Source of the DNA: Tolypocladium sp. Sup5 PDA-1
Lineage: Eukaryota; Ascomycota; Sordariomycetes; Hypocreales; Ophiocordycipitaceae
Length of the DNA: 64,000 bases
Direction: 5' to 3'
Assembly (NCBI GenBank): GCA_000750105.3
Contig: JPHH03000052.1
Location: 124,001-188,000 of the forward strand
Position 1 is the stretch's first letter. Each line of letters begins with the position of its first letter. Under the pieces are notes generated by a model, which saw nothing but the letters and a program-made list of their open reading frames with translations, ran no database searches and was not told the DNA's origin. Positions 12,851 to 24,952 of the stretch are shown here, piece by piece. Both the position numbers and the translations under genes were made by a program.

Positions 12851-14417
12851 GGCCTGTGGTCCTTCGACATCTTGTCCGACGCCTTCATCTTAACCAGCAC
12901 ATCGCGCTGGCCATGCCGATTTGACCCGGACATGCAGTCGAGGATGCACGTATCCATGCACCTGTAACCACACGCCTCGTGGCAGCCTTTATACCCGTTC
13001 TTGTCAACGTCGCAAAGGGGAAACACGATGTCGACGAGCTTTTCGCACATGCCCAGCTTGACTTTTGCGGACTTGTTCTGGTATCGAAGTGGCGTCTCGT
13101 TCGGCCGCCCGCTCTCGTCTGCTTCATCGGCCGGATTGGGCATCGTTCTCGACTTGCAGAGCGCTCAAGACCTCACGGTTGTTCGAGAGATTGCAAGTGC
13201 CTTGCAGCACTCTGGGTCCCTTCTGTCGCGACATGTTCTGTCGACGCGCAGGTTGTGAGGTGTGCGATGTGGGTTTGGAAACGAGTTGCTTGGGTTGAGG
13301 GACTTCTCGTGACTGCCTTCTTTCCCACCGACAACGTGCTTCTCCCAGCCGGCAACACACCCCGACTTCGCTGTCGGGGCAGATGGACATTTGTTAAAAA
13401 TTCCAAGCGCGATACCTTGATCAGCTTCGGAGCTGTGGTATGTCTGCGATGCTTGCGCGTGGTGATGTGAAGGTCTGACGTGAAGAACACAGGAGAGACA
13501 TAACGAGCACGGCGCAGGTCGAGCCAAACGGCGCCGGGTTTTCCCGGTATTGTTCCGGCTACGTAGGAATCACCATTCAACACATTCAAGCGACTTCTCC
13601 TCCAGTACCGGCTAGCAGCCGGCAATAGGTATGAAGACGGAACGCAAGTTCAGGACTGCCATGTCCAGCTGCTTGCATGTTCATAGGTAACATGAAGAGA
13701 AGCAGTCAATTGACAATGACGGCCCGGGGGTCTGTGAATTGCGCTTTCCCCGATTGGGCGTCCCCCTCCATCCTGGGCTGTGTGACCGCCCGAGGGGCGA
13801 AGCCGGGAGCTTGCGGAGAGGCTTCAACTCACCTCCATCATTTCACCCGACGTCACATCATAGCAAGGCGCCTCGTCGCGACGACAACAAATGGCAGCCT
13901 GACGACCGCCTCACGTCGCACAACTACGAGTACGCTTCACGACCGCAGACAGCGACAGGGCGTGCGTACTCCGTACAGAGTACCTGCAACTGCCGAAACT
14001 GGCTGGCTTCTCCTGTTGGTCTCGACTCTCCCGTTGGTCGCTGCCCCCGCCGGATGCCACCGCTGTTGGTTCGACCTCCTCTCGTCAGTGTCGGGTGGGG
14101 ATGACGGCGAGACACCCAATGCAGACAGGTTCATCTTCGTGACGTCTGCCGTGTCCCTTTTCTGCGCGCCGCTCCCCTCATCGTGACCTCCTTTTACTTG
14201 AAGCGGACTGCGCATACGAGCCTCGAGAAACCATCCCGACCTCGAGCGAGCCGCCACATTCCTTGCGTCACAGCGGCTGGACAGCCTGGAGTACCCCCCT
14301 GTATCCGTATCACGCCCAGGAACGAGCTCGCCACACCAACCAGCCCAGATCTCCGAGACCCGCACACGGCCTGACGCATCAGATCAGGACCGACCCGAGG
14401 TCGAAGCATCTGCAAGC
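12851..14417. other. Intergenic stretch upstream of a Zn2Cys6 regulator
   Basis: No supported gene. A minus-strand frame at about 12900-13143 encodes a Cys-rich segment (KGCHEACGYRCMDTC) but has no recognisable family, no leader peptide and runs into the GNAT relic, so it is not called. A copy of the TACTCCGTAC motif lies near 13967-13976. The last few hundred bases presumably contain the promoter of the regulator starting at 14418. Confidence 0.45.
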
Positions 14418-16508
14418 ATGCCCGCTCCCGCCACGGTCACCAAGCCGCCCAGCACGCCCCCAGACCCCGTCGTCACTGCTCAGACGCCGTGCTGGGAGTG
14501 TCAGCGGCGCCACTGGGAGTGCGACGCTGCTCGTCCCGTCTGCAACCGCTGCCGCGACGCCGGCATCGTCTGTCCCGGATACAACGACTGCAAGCCCCTG
14601 ACCTGGCTGGCTCCCGGCAGGGTCTCGGCTCGCCCACGGCGCCAACGGGGCTCCAAGACCCGGGTCCTCACGGCGGCACCGACGATCCGCATCAAATCGG
14701 AGCAGCCGTCTGCTGCTGACGCTGCCGTTCCCGTCCCCGCCAAGCCCCCACCCCGTCCGAGGGCCGGATATCACGCCAAGCCCGGATCTGTACCCTCCAA
14801 GGCACAGAATCAAGACGACGCGAGAGAAGACAAAGGTCGTGCAATCATTCTCCGGCCCCAGCGACAGAATGCCCTTCATGTTGTTCGCCACCAGCATCAA
14901 CAACCGGTCGCCCAGATCCCCGGTCTGCTGCGGGACCCCTTGGCTGAGATGCACGAAGCCACCCATTATTGTATGTACCTCCAGCGTCGCATTCAGTTAT
15001 GCCCCCCCTCCCCTTCTGCACCGTCTTGCTGGAACAGGGGACCTAAGCATCACTCACTAACCGAAGCCAGACAACTCTCAAATATACCCTTACCTTTCCC
15101 AACATCAACTCGCTCCCAACCCCTTCGTGGCCCCCATTCTCTGCATCGGCACCTTGCCCACTTCTATGCGCCATGCTCTCATCTCCTTGGCCCTCGGCCA
15201 CCGTATTCTCCAGATCAACGTCGAGAATTACCACGACACAAGCTCTACCAATCTCCTTACCACGCCTGGTCCCATCTCTGGTCCGATGCCTGGTCCGGTC
15301 ACCGGCGTGGCGGGTAAGCTCTGGCTGCGCGTACATGACCACGTCGGCTCTGCTATACGAGCCCTCAACGAAGAGATTGCCCAGCTGACCACCCGGACCG
15401 CTACGGTTACCATGGTTAGCGTCTTTGTCTTTCTTATTACCGAAGTAAGTCTCCCTTCCGTAAGCGTTGGTTCACTTCATCTGCTCCATCTCTATCTGCA
15501 CTGAGTGACGACTAAATAGGTCCTCTCATCTTGTCGGCTTGCTAACTTCATTACAGCTGTTCCAATCGGCCTCTCCCCAGTGGCGATCCCACAGCGACGG
15601 GTTTTCGGCTCTGTTAAAGCTCCGCGGAGGCATCGCGAGCCTCGCCAATGATCCCGAAGAAGGCTACTTGCTGAGACCTGGTCTACTCACCTTTATTATG
15701 TGAGCATCCGCCCCCTTTACACGTCCCTGAATCCCCGTTGCTAATAGTACTTTCCGCAAGCATGAGCGTGATAGCCAATACCACCAGCCCTTCGTACGAT
15801 CTAGCCACTTCCGCGGAGCATTTCCGTACCATCGATACCATCGAGGATCTCTACGCCTGCGGCTTGTATCCGCGCCTCCCGTGTCCTGTACACCTGTTCC
15901 TCGAAATCGTCCGCATAAACGACCTTCGACATCGGGCCGCAGCCGGGCTGGTGAATCTCGTTGCTACAGGTGCCGACTCTGCCATGCAGATCCACTCCCG
16001 CAGCATCATCGACTTTTCGCCAGAGGATTGGGCAACCGAGCAGGCAACGTCGGCATCTGTGCATTCAGCGTGCCCCCAAGAGACGTGGCTACTCGTCGCC
16101 GAAACCTTTCAATCCGCGGTCCTACTTTTTGCCGACTCGTCCTTGACCAGCCTGCTGCCCCTCTGCGCGTGTAGCCCATGTGATGTAACCACGTGCGACT
16201 CGTGCAGCGCGAGGCTAGACGATGCGACTCGGTCGTTTCATCGGGCACGGCTGTTCCGTCTCGTCGAAGAGGGCCTCGCATCGCATTTCACCATGTACTG
16301 CGTGATTTGGCCTCTAATCGTGGCGGGATTCGAGGCCAACCAAGGCACGCCCGAGGAGCAGGCGCTGGTCCAGCATGGCCTGACGGACCTTTGCCTCCAG
16401 GCTGGCGCGACCACGATGGTGGCTAGAGATGTGCTGCGGAAGTTTTGGGCATCCGGGAAGACGACCTGGGATGAGTGCTTCGACCAGCCATACGCGTTCT
16501 TGGTTTAG
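14418..16508 (+). CDS. Zn(II)2Cys6 transcription factor
   Basis: Fungal binuclear zinc cluster regulator of about 605 residues. Exons: 14418-14970, 15071-15444, 15557-15699 and 15761-16508. The zinc cluster is near the N-terminus with Cys at residues 25, 28, 35, 42, 45 and 52 (C-x2-C-x6-C-x6-C-x2-C-x6-C) followed by CPGY, the form seen in regulators whose downstream half is the Fungal_trans_2/DUF3468 type. Splicing at 14970/15071 restores the HYYNSQIYP segment typical of that type; the later exons give helical sequence including HALISLALGHRILQINV. The stretch between the cluster and residue 180 is low-complexity and Pro/Arg-rich. A second frame is also open across about 14761-14950, so a slightly different exon structure there is possible. 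The target genes are unknown. Confidence 0.85.
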
Positions 16509-19123
16509 GTGTCAGGGGAAGCGCTGGAAATAGAGGGCGTTGGTGGTGTCAATTGTATGGACGGGATTTGTGTGCGACGTGTATGGAGCTGACTCTCGGA
16601 ATCGGTAGAATGATACCCACGTGTAAATGTATATTTATAGAAACTTCTAGAAACTTTGTCTTTTATTTGCCATGATGTTTACTTGCGTGGGCCGACGCGT
16701 TTAGACATTCTTCTTTCGGACGACATCAATACAGCCTCTGTGGTTACAACAGAATGACGAGACTGAGATTTTCAGAACTTCCTCGCACTAACATACAGGT
16801 GCTGCTATTACCTGGCAAACGGAAGTTGGCTTGTGCATTTTGTCTCACTACGCTTTATAATTAGTATGGACGGTAAGGCAACATTCTTACTTTCCCTCTA
16901 ACCTACTTCTCTGTCTTCTTTCGCTTTCTCTCTCTTCGCTCTCCCTCTTCGCTCTTACTCTCCTCACTCTCTTTACTCTCCTCAACCCTTTCAATCCACT
17001 CCCATCTTCTCTTCATCTTCTCTCGGCGCGCCTACAACGCAACCACCTAATCAACCGCCCCGCACACCCCATCACGATCAACTACGGCACCCACTAACTT
17101 TGCGCCCTCAACCGCTTCGCACATCAAGTCAAACACTTTGTCAACTAGCAAAGATGCCGAGGGTCGCGCAGTCCGATTCCAAGGACCTGCTACTCAATTC
17201 CGACTAGATGGCACTCCGCTACTCGAACGCATGAGCGAAAGTGAAGCCGATAGGCCGCCCTTGGGCCTTAAGGATCTCAGCTAGATGGCTAAAGATGGCA
17301 TGTACGAGAGGCTGATCTGAGGGGCCATATTGTCCGTGGGCGTTAATCCCGGCGAACACCGAGCCTGCATGAAGGCACCATCACCAAAGCCAAGGCAACA
17401 AACATCCTCGCCACGAGGACATTCTCCGTGTGGGGCCTGAAAGTGAAGTTGGAGACGGTAGCTGGAGAAGTACTCGCCGATAGACAAGACAGAGGGAGAC
17501 CGTTAAAGTCGATTCGTCCCTGTAGTAGAATTGTCGAGTTCCTACACGGGTATCTAGTATCTCGTCGAGCAGGATACGCTATAAGCACCTACTATAAGTA
17601 TGTGCTAGGTTCTCCTACGAAAGTCTCCGGGAGGATATAGTAAGTCTAGTGCAATTTCGGCACGAGCGTTAAGTAAACCGCATGAATAACTCGTGCACAT
17701 ATATAGTTCGCTACTCTTTTAATACCCTTTGCTATCGATGATGAGCATGGCCCTCCTCGGTATACATTTGCTGATAACGATATAAGATTTACCGAGACAG
17801 AGACGTAACACGGTGGAATCAATACGAGCTGGTCCCGCGTCAAAATTACATGTAGCGTGGGCAGCGGTTCGTTCGACGTCGAAACAGACGCACTAGCCAG
17901 AAGATTGTCGGCATCGTCGGGATTGGAGGAGAGGGACTCAGCGTCGGCGTGGGCGGCTCGTCACAGTGAGAGTGTTGCCAAACGCGCGGGCCAGGCGAGC
18001 ATTTGCATGAGAGACCAACCCTAACTCTCTTGAATGGCCCTCAGTTACCAGCCCCTCTCGCAGTGCATTAATACCCTCGTTAAACTAAGGCCTGACATTA
18101 GCTGCTGTCTTTTCATCCTCTTCTACCTTATATCGCTGCGACTGAGCGTTGTCGGTCACTGTCGTCTGGTTAGTAGCGGCAGCCGTCTCGGGTTAACTAG
18201 AGTAGCGAGTAGCGATAGGAGTCGAGGGAAAGCGAGGGGCGGCGGGGGACAGCAAGGGATGGCAAGGGACGGCGAGAGTAGCGAGAGACCATATACTTCC
18301 CAGGATTTCGATAAAATGGCATCTCATAATTGGGATAGACTTTCGAAAGCGGTGCCGAAGAACCGCGCAGGATGACTATTGCCAAGCGATCAAGCATGGT
18401 GCTGGATTTGTTATACTATCTCTTGCGACTTTTATAGAGCCTCTTATGGCCAAGAACATCTTTGGACAATTCTAACGCGACCATCGGGCTTTCGGCGTCC
18501 ATCTGCGAGTGTGGACGGGCACTCAGCTGCATCGCTACCTGCCATACATCAATTGTCGGCGAGCTATACCGCATCCCATGGCACCCTGTACGTTTCACCT
18601 GGCCGGGAAGAAGTCAATCTTTCCAACTGACATGGCCAATAGCGGTTTTCACCTCCAGTCTTGTTCCAGCCATCGAAGATATCGTCCGCAGATTCCTGGA
18701 AACAGTGCCGACCCCGGATCATCGCGAACTGCTAATGCATCTTATGAACAAGATCTTTCTAGTTGATACTTCCGTTGCTGTCAATACTAGCGACAGGACC
18801 GCCGAGAGGACCATGCGTTTATGTTCTCGCTTCGTCGAGGCTGGCGATGGACTAACGATGCAGACGCCCCCCTTGACGCAGATGGACCAACTCTAAAGCT
18901 TCTGCCTTCTTCAAATACGGAGGCCCCAATGGTCGCCGGTGCGGGACTGAACCGTGGCTCAAGCATTTTGAATCCTCTGGAGAACAGATAATGCCAGAAG
19001 TAGTATGACTTCTGCCTCACGTATTGAGTATACGGGTCGGCAGCAGTCACTCACCGGCTGCCTTGACCGCGCAGCAGGAAACACAAAGGCGCGATCTGAA
19101 GTCACATATGGCATCTATTGTAC
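16509..19123. other. Degenerate region with a pyrimidine tract, no supported gene
   Basis: About 2.6 kb. A strongly CT-rich tract occupies roughly 16895-17010. Around 17155-17300 and 17880-18360 short frames are repeatedly closed by stops, which suggests decayed sequence, perhaps a mobile element, but no reverse transcriptase or transposase motif is recognised. A purine-rich GGGAAAGCGAGGGG-like run lies at about 18225-18295. A frame at 18462-18896 (+) contains a plausible-looking stretch (LVPAIEDIVRRFLETVP) but no known domain or good start; it may be a lone exon or chance. Confidence 0.4.
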
Positions 19124-22100
19124 TCATACCTGACCCATCCATACTGACCCCTGGTCCACCTGGGTGGGGTACGCGGGCAACCCAATTCCAGCCTCAGACG
19201 ATCCCGCATACACCTGCATTGGCCCGGAGCTGTTGAAGTCGAGCAGAGGACCATTTTGGTCTTTCAGGAAAGCGAATTCACCGTAGCCATCAAGAAGAGG
19301 TGGCATGTGAATATATACCTGAAGATCATCGAAGCTCATGGGCAACTGGAATGCTTCCTGTACCGGCAGATGGCGAGTCGTGTCCAGGGCTGGGCCAGTG
19401 GTGCTCGCTGTGCCCGCTGCTTCAGTCTGCAGCGCCGGAGAAGTCTCATCCATGGCCGTAAAGGCATCCTCGGTTGCACAATCATCAAGATTCGCCTCCG
19501 GTCCCCTTGTTCCGCCCTGCTTGATATCTGTCCGTGCCATCCGGTAGATCGCGAGCGGATTAAGTACGTACTCTGGCGTCAGAGGACATGGGCTTCCGGT
19601 TCGTGGTATCCTATATCATTCAGTCATCAAGGTCGAGTGAGAGCTGAAGCTGCCCATGTTAGGGAACTTACAAGTTGCCGCTGGGGGTTGAAGGTGCCTC
19701 TATGTGTAGTGTTGCGGGAAGGTCAAAGCCTGCTGCTTTGGCAGAGACTACCGCGGCGTTGAGCTGACAGTAACAAACTTAGCACGTAATGTTTCTACCA
19801 GTGTCAAGTTCTTGGTTGCTCACCAACGGTTTGGCAATTGCTAGCAGCGGCAGCATTCGTTGCAAGGCTTGAATATTAGCGCGCAATGCACCACTAACCT
19901 CTACCATGAAAGCCTGGTCGTCGTGTCGGAAGTTTGATCCCAAGCGGTTCGTCGCATAATGTACAATAACCCTAGACGCATCGTGTGCAACAACTGAGAG
20001 CCACGTGTCGGCGAATGCCTCCAAGCCGTGCTGTAAGGCGTCTCGAAAAATGCCCGATACGTTCATGCAGTGGTCAAAGCATGCGTCCTGGACCTGCCGG
20101 ACGAACTCGTCCTGTTCTGGGGGAAATGAGATAGGAGCTCGGATGCGAAAGAGTTCGCTCATTCCGATTCGAGTCAAGTCGCACATCGTCTGGTGATAGG
20201 TGATGTGCAAGAGCATCAAAGCGCCATGTTGGCCAGACACTTTGCGCTTTTGTACGGCAGATCGATTGAACTTGAGGCTCTCCGGCAATGACTCGTACCA
20301 GCGTTGACACTCCTGTCGTAGAATAGAGTACTCGGACTGTTCCAACCAAGGTGGCTGAGCAACATCTAGGTGTTTGACGAGCCTGCCGAGGTAAGCATCA
20401 GTACAAGACGCGAAGCGCTCGTGGCACGACCGACAAACCTTAGAACCCGGCTTCTGAAGCCAACGAAAAGTACAAATTGTGCGGACAGGTCCAGATCACT
20501 GTGGAGCGTGTCGTAATCGGATCCAATAGGGAGATGTGGTAACTTTGTGGCCCTGTGAGACTCCAGAACAAAGTCGGTTTCATTTGCCGGGAGTTGAATG
20601 TGTATGTCCTTCTCGTGGAGCATTGTAAGCTCGTCCACGCCGCTGCCAACCCAAGCATCCATTATGTACACGCTCCACATGACACGTCTGCAAGATTCGT
20701 AAAATGAGGGTGGTACTGGCCTAGAGTCTGCTCGTGTACGAACAACCTGCTGTTCGACGTTGAACTGGAGGCCTTGAGCGAGGCGCACCGCGAGCCCCGT
20801 GATCATGAATGCGGCGGCAAAGTTCCCGACCCGAAGCTCATGTTCATGCAGAAGCACAGCAGCCTATAAAACATGCCAACAGTTAGAAACCCATTCAAAG
20901 CACGCTCGGTCTCCTTCTAGAGCAGAAGGCACTGGGACGACTAAGAGTAGCCAACTCTTACCATTGTTGTGTCAGTAGATGGTTTGTTGATGCTGGCAAA
21001 CAGGATGTGCTGTGCCTTTCGAGCCCATTGACTTCCAGCGTGTAGCGGAAGGCCTTGGGGTTTCACTTTCGAAGCAGCAGTTGTTGCAGCATAAAACCTG
21101 ACAGTGTTGGCACAGTCCCTGAGGCCTTGCACATGCGCTGATGACTTACTTTGCCCCCAGAGCGCAAACCACGAGCAATACAATGTTGCTGTTTCGGCCA
21201 GACTCTGTTTGGTCCTCGATATGCTGCATAAAAGACGGGCGGTGAATAAAGGAGAATGAACGTAGAGGATGAACCATTTTGAAGTATAGCTTCACGAGTC
21301 GCAGCAGTCTGGGAAAGGCTGGCAGCTTGTGAGAGAAGAGCCTACGATCGCTCGAATAAGAAACAGTCTGTTACGGGGCCAGGGAAAGAATCTCACCAGT
21401 CAAATTCTCTGAGAGCGGGGATGTTCTCATTCAATTGAACCTCTTTGGATAAATTCTCCGGCGCCGCGCGTTGACCACCGGATCTGCGCATTGTAGCAGA
21501 CGCAGTGGTTTTTGTTCCAGTTGTGTCACTTTCCGACTCACTCGAGATATGCCCATCTGGACTGCCCGAAGCAGACTGGGAGTTAGATGCAGTCACAAGC
21601 TTGCGAGCTATGTTATCACAGCCTGATCGCAAGGCTTGGGCTCTCTTTACCCATCGCGGTGCTCTTTGTTCGTCATACTCGCACTTCGAGCTGCGCTGAC
21701 GGCAACGTTCGCAGTCGGGGTGCTCGCCCGAACAGCGAGCTTTGGCAGATCGACACCTTCGGCAGGATCGAAATGTCCGCTGGCGACGAAGCTTTTGTGT
21801 AGGAGAACCGGTGTCATTTGGGGTAGAGCTGGTAGAGTGTCTTGCAGAAGCCGCTGGCCGCAGGCACAGTATGCGGAGCCGTTCACAGTTGGCGCAACCA
21901 TTCGGGCGCTCATCACATTTTACCTACATTACAATTAGAACATGCAATGATCTGGTTTTAGAATCATTCCGGTAACCAAGAAAGGCAGGGGGCCTTGACA
22001 CGGCTCCTCGCACTGGGTGGCAGTGACAGGAACATGGGGCTCCTCAGCTTACCTTGCGAGCCCTACAGGTCCGACAGCCTGCGATGCATTAGAACAATTC

Positions 22101-22192
22101 ACTCTGACACCTGCGTTGCGTGAGTGCGCCCAAAATGGCATCATACCTGTTCTGGAACGCTTTCCGCTTCCCAGATTACTGCTTGCGTCCAT
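19124..22192 (-). CDS. Transcription factor with two tandem Zn(II)2Cys6 clusters
   Basis: Predicted regulator of 829 residues in nine exons (minus strand): 22192-22147, 22078-22053, 21923-21397, 21341-21150, 21097-20962, 20863-20439, 20382-19824, 19763-19672 and 19610-19124. All eight junctions keep frame with GT...AG introns of 52-129 bp. The first cluster is assembled over three exons (Cys 17, 20, 27, 34, 37, 44; CRTCRARKVKC...CANCERLRILC). A second complete cluster follows 34 residues later (Cys 78, 81, 88, 95, 98, 105; CRRCRSAKARC...CERCRQRSSKC). Both fit C-x2-C-x6-C-x6-C-x2-C-x6-C exactly. The middle region has the fungal_trans signature (HPLRSFSFIHRPSFM, then VCALGAKFYA and MWSVYIMDAWVG). 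The gene is divergent from a sugar transporter 683 bp away, which it may control. Most zinc-cluster regulators have a single cluster, so the duplication is unusual. Confidence 0.88.
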
Positions 22193-22875
22193 GGAAGGCC
22201 GCGATGTCTCTAGACCAGTTGCCGGCCAGGATCTTGATGCTATCGGTGTAGGTCGTCGGCTCGATAACACCGGAGGCGCAAACCATCGACGGCAGCAACT
22301 AGACTGTAAATGCCCGCCACAAGACACGTGTGGACAATCGCTAGCGCCCGTGATAGGTATTGGCTCGAGCCGTGGTGTTCTTTGGTGGACTCAGAATTAT
22401 CTGCAGGTTGTAGGAGAGGGATCGGGGTCGTCGATACTAATAGGCGATGCTCCGGCATCCCCCGCAGCTAAATAATTTCGGGCCATCGTCTGGTTAGCCG
22501 ACCGAGCCGGCCGGGCGGAGGTGGGACATGCGTTCGGATTGGACACAGATGGCGCAAACGGAAACGCCATCATCTTACGGACTAGAGTCTGGGGAAGTCA
22601 AAGCCCTGAGTCCGATGTTCACACATCCCGGCCCAATATCGACTCTTTCAGTAGATGCAGGTACGAGCAGAGGCCGATGATGCGAACTACAAATAAGCGA
22701 GAGCTGTCGCAGCACCCTGTTGAGCCTTTTCTCGTGTCTCTTCTCGTGCCTCTGGACTCACTTTGAAGCTTGATCCATTGCGAAACGCCTGGTCAGGACG
22801 TCTCGAGGCCTGCGTCTATAAACACAGATCCCCGTCTCCAGTCCTTTGCCGGGTGCTTGAAACTCACCAACAACG
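22193..22875. promoter_or_regulatory. Divergent promoter region between the two-cluster regulator and a sugar transporter
   Basis: 683 bp separate the start codons of the minus-strand regulator and the plus-strand transporter, so both promoters must lie here. Zinc-cluster proteins usually bind CGG triplets. Several CGG/CCG triplets are present, for example in the dense CCGACCGAGCCGGCCGGGCGG run at about 22499-22519, which is a candidate binding region. No site has been demonstrated. Confidence 0.55.
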
Positions 22876-24823
22876 ATGACGCCCACAATCACCAACGTAT
22901 ACGTCGTTTCCGCGCTGGCTACTATCGGTGGCCTGCTGCAAGGCTTCGATGTTTCTTCTTTGTCGGCGATTCTAGCTACCTCGCAAGTCAGTCTGGCACT
23001 CCTTTCGGTCACCTGGTTTCCGGCTCTTGTCCGCTTGCTCCTGTATGTCGCTAACCTGTCATCTTCGTGTCAATAAGTACAAGGCCTACTTCTCAAAGCC
23101 AAACTCAGTTGCGCAGGGAGGGATCACGGCTTCCATGGCTGGTGGATCATTACTCGGGTCGCTGTTCGCATCATGGACTGGCGACAGGATCGGTCGACGC
23201 GACTCGATGGCTGTCGCGTGCGTAGTGTTTATATGCGGATCTATTTTGATGTGTGCGGTGCAGAACCGCGCAATGCTCATTGTGGCACGCATCGTCAACG
23301 GATGGGCGGTGGGCATGTTGACCAGCCAAGGGTAAAGCTTCATCGCTCCTCTCGCTACGAGATCATGGCTCACAAATGACTATAGCCCGATATATATCGC
23401 CGAGATAAGTCCCGCAAGAAGACGTGGACAGCTCATTTCTCTCCAGCAGTGGATGATCACTTGGGGCGTACGTCTTTCTGGGAACGGAGCAACTGCAACG
23501 GGATGAACACAGCTAACGGCCCGACAGATTCTCATCATGTTCTATGTGTCATATGGAACCTCATTCATCCAGTCAAATGCAGCGTTTCGACTGCCGTGGG
23601 GACTACAGATGGTCCCTGCCGTCGCGCTTCTCTGTTGCATCCCGTTTATGCCCCGTTCTCCACGTTGGCTTGCTAGCAAGGATCGATGGGATGAGGCTCT
23701 CACTACGTTGGCAATGCTGCGCTCGAATGGGGACCGACTGAATGTAGAAGTTGTCACAGAAGTTCAGGAGATACGAGACCGTGTGCAGTACGCATCTCAA
23801 CCCCGCCGTCCCCAAGTCGAGTGTGAGTATGCGCTGACGAGCGCAGACAGGAAATACAGTACGGCTCGACGTCTTGGATGGAAGTATTTTCGCGGCGCAA
23901 CATCGTTCGCGTGCACGTCGGCATCTTCGCCCACGTGTGGTCTCAGTACAGTGGTACGAATGCGCTGATGTATTACATTGTGTTTATTTTCCAGATGGCG
24001 GGCCTGAGCGGCACTACGAACCTCAGCATTTCGAGCATCCAATATGTCATTAACGTAGTAATGACGGTGCCGGCTCTTCTACTTGTTGACAAGCTGCCGC
24101 GTCGGCGAGTAATGATGGTGGGAAGTATTCTGATGGCTATTTGGCTGTTTACAACCGGAGCTGTTCTTGCCACACAAGGGCACGCAGTGCCAGGCGGGCT
24201 TCCAGACAGTCCCACCATCACATGGGTTGTACAAAGCAGTGCTGCAAGCAAGGCAGTAATTGCATGCAGCTACTTGTTCATCGCAACCTACGCATGCACT
24301 TGGGGGTATGTCGATTCCCTTAAACACCATGTAGGGTTCCAGCTAACATGAGTGCTTTCCTCAACAGACCAATGGGTTGGATCTACCCCTCCGAGATCAT
24401 TCCTCTTTACATTCGCTCAAAGGCAGTTTCTCTTGCCACTCTTGTCAACTGGTATACACTATTGCTGCCAGACCGCCAACTCCAGAGCCATGGTTAACCG
24501 GTGCTAGGTTGTGCAACTTTTCATTGACCTTCATGACTCCACCCGCATTTCAAAACATCCAGTGGCGATTCTACATGATATTTGGCTGTTTTTGCGTGGC
24601 CGCCTTCATCCACGTCTTTCTCTTCTTCCAAGAAACGAGGGGCAAGAGCTTGGAAGAGATGAACGACATATTTGACAACAACACATTTGCTTTCGGCGCC
24701 ATCAAAGGGCCGGATCAAAGCTTCGACAACCGTGTCAAACTGGTTGAGAGAAAGTTGGAGGACGGTCAACAGCCTGCGGTATTGGAGGAAGAAATGGTGA
24801 AGAAGACCGGGCACCTGTACTGA
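22876..24823 (+). CDS. MFS sugar transporter
   Basis: Major facilitator of the fungal sugar porter family, 521 residues, expected in the plasma membrane. Exons: 22876-22986, 23078-23331, 23386-23467, 23528-23787, 23847-24305, 24368-24451 and 24508-24823; all junctions keep frame. Family motifs are present: GGLLQGFDVSSLSAIL in helix 1, DRIGRR in the loop between helices 2 and 3, PRSPRWLASKDRWDEA after helix 6, WSQYSGTNALMYYIVFIF in helix 7 and ETRGKSLEEMNDIF at the C-terminus (PETKG-like). The intron at 23788-23846 was placed to reconnect DRVQ with QEIQYGSTSW; its branch site CTGAC supports it. The gene is divergent from the two-cluster regulator and convergent with the CFEM receptor-like gene. 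The substrate is not predictable; lactose, oligosaccharide and quinate porters share this pattern. Confidence 0.93.
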
Positions 24824-24952
24824 GGTATAATCTCGCGAAAAGTCTCTCCAGAGTATAGAAGAACATCGAGTATTATTCTGGCTGTATAATTATTGCCTCT
24901 CGAAAGGATGATTATTAAAAAATAAATAAACCGACGTCAAAGCCTCAAGCCA

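Noticed and set aside
12900..13143. Cys-rich minus-strand frame as a small secreted protein
   Set aside because: No signal peptide, no stop near the end of the Cys-rich part, and it runs into an unrelated GNAT relic.
14761..14950. Alternative frame in the first exon of the Zn2Cys6 gene as a separate exon
   Set aside because: The frame used is open throughout and joins well to HYYNSQIYP; the alternative would need two extra splice sites that are not evident.
17155..18900. Retrotransposon remnant
   Set aside because: The sequence looks decayed, but no reverse transcriptase, integrase or long terminal repeat could be identified, so it is only described as degenerate.
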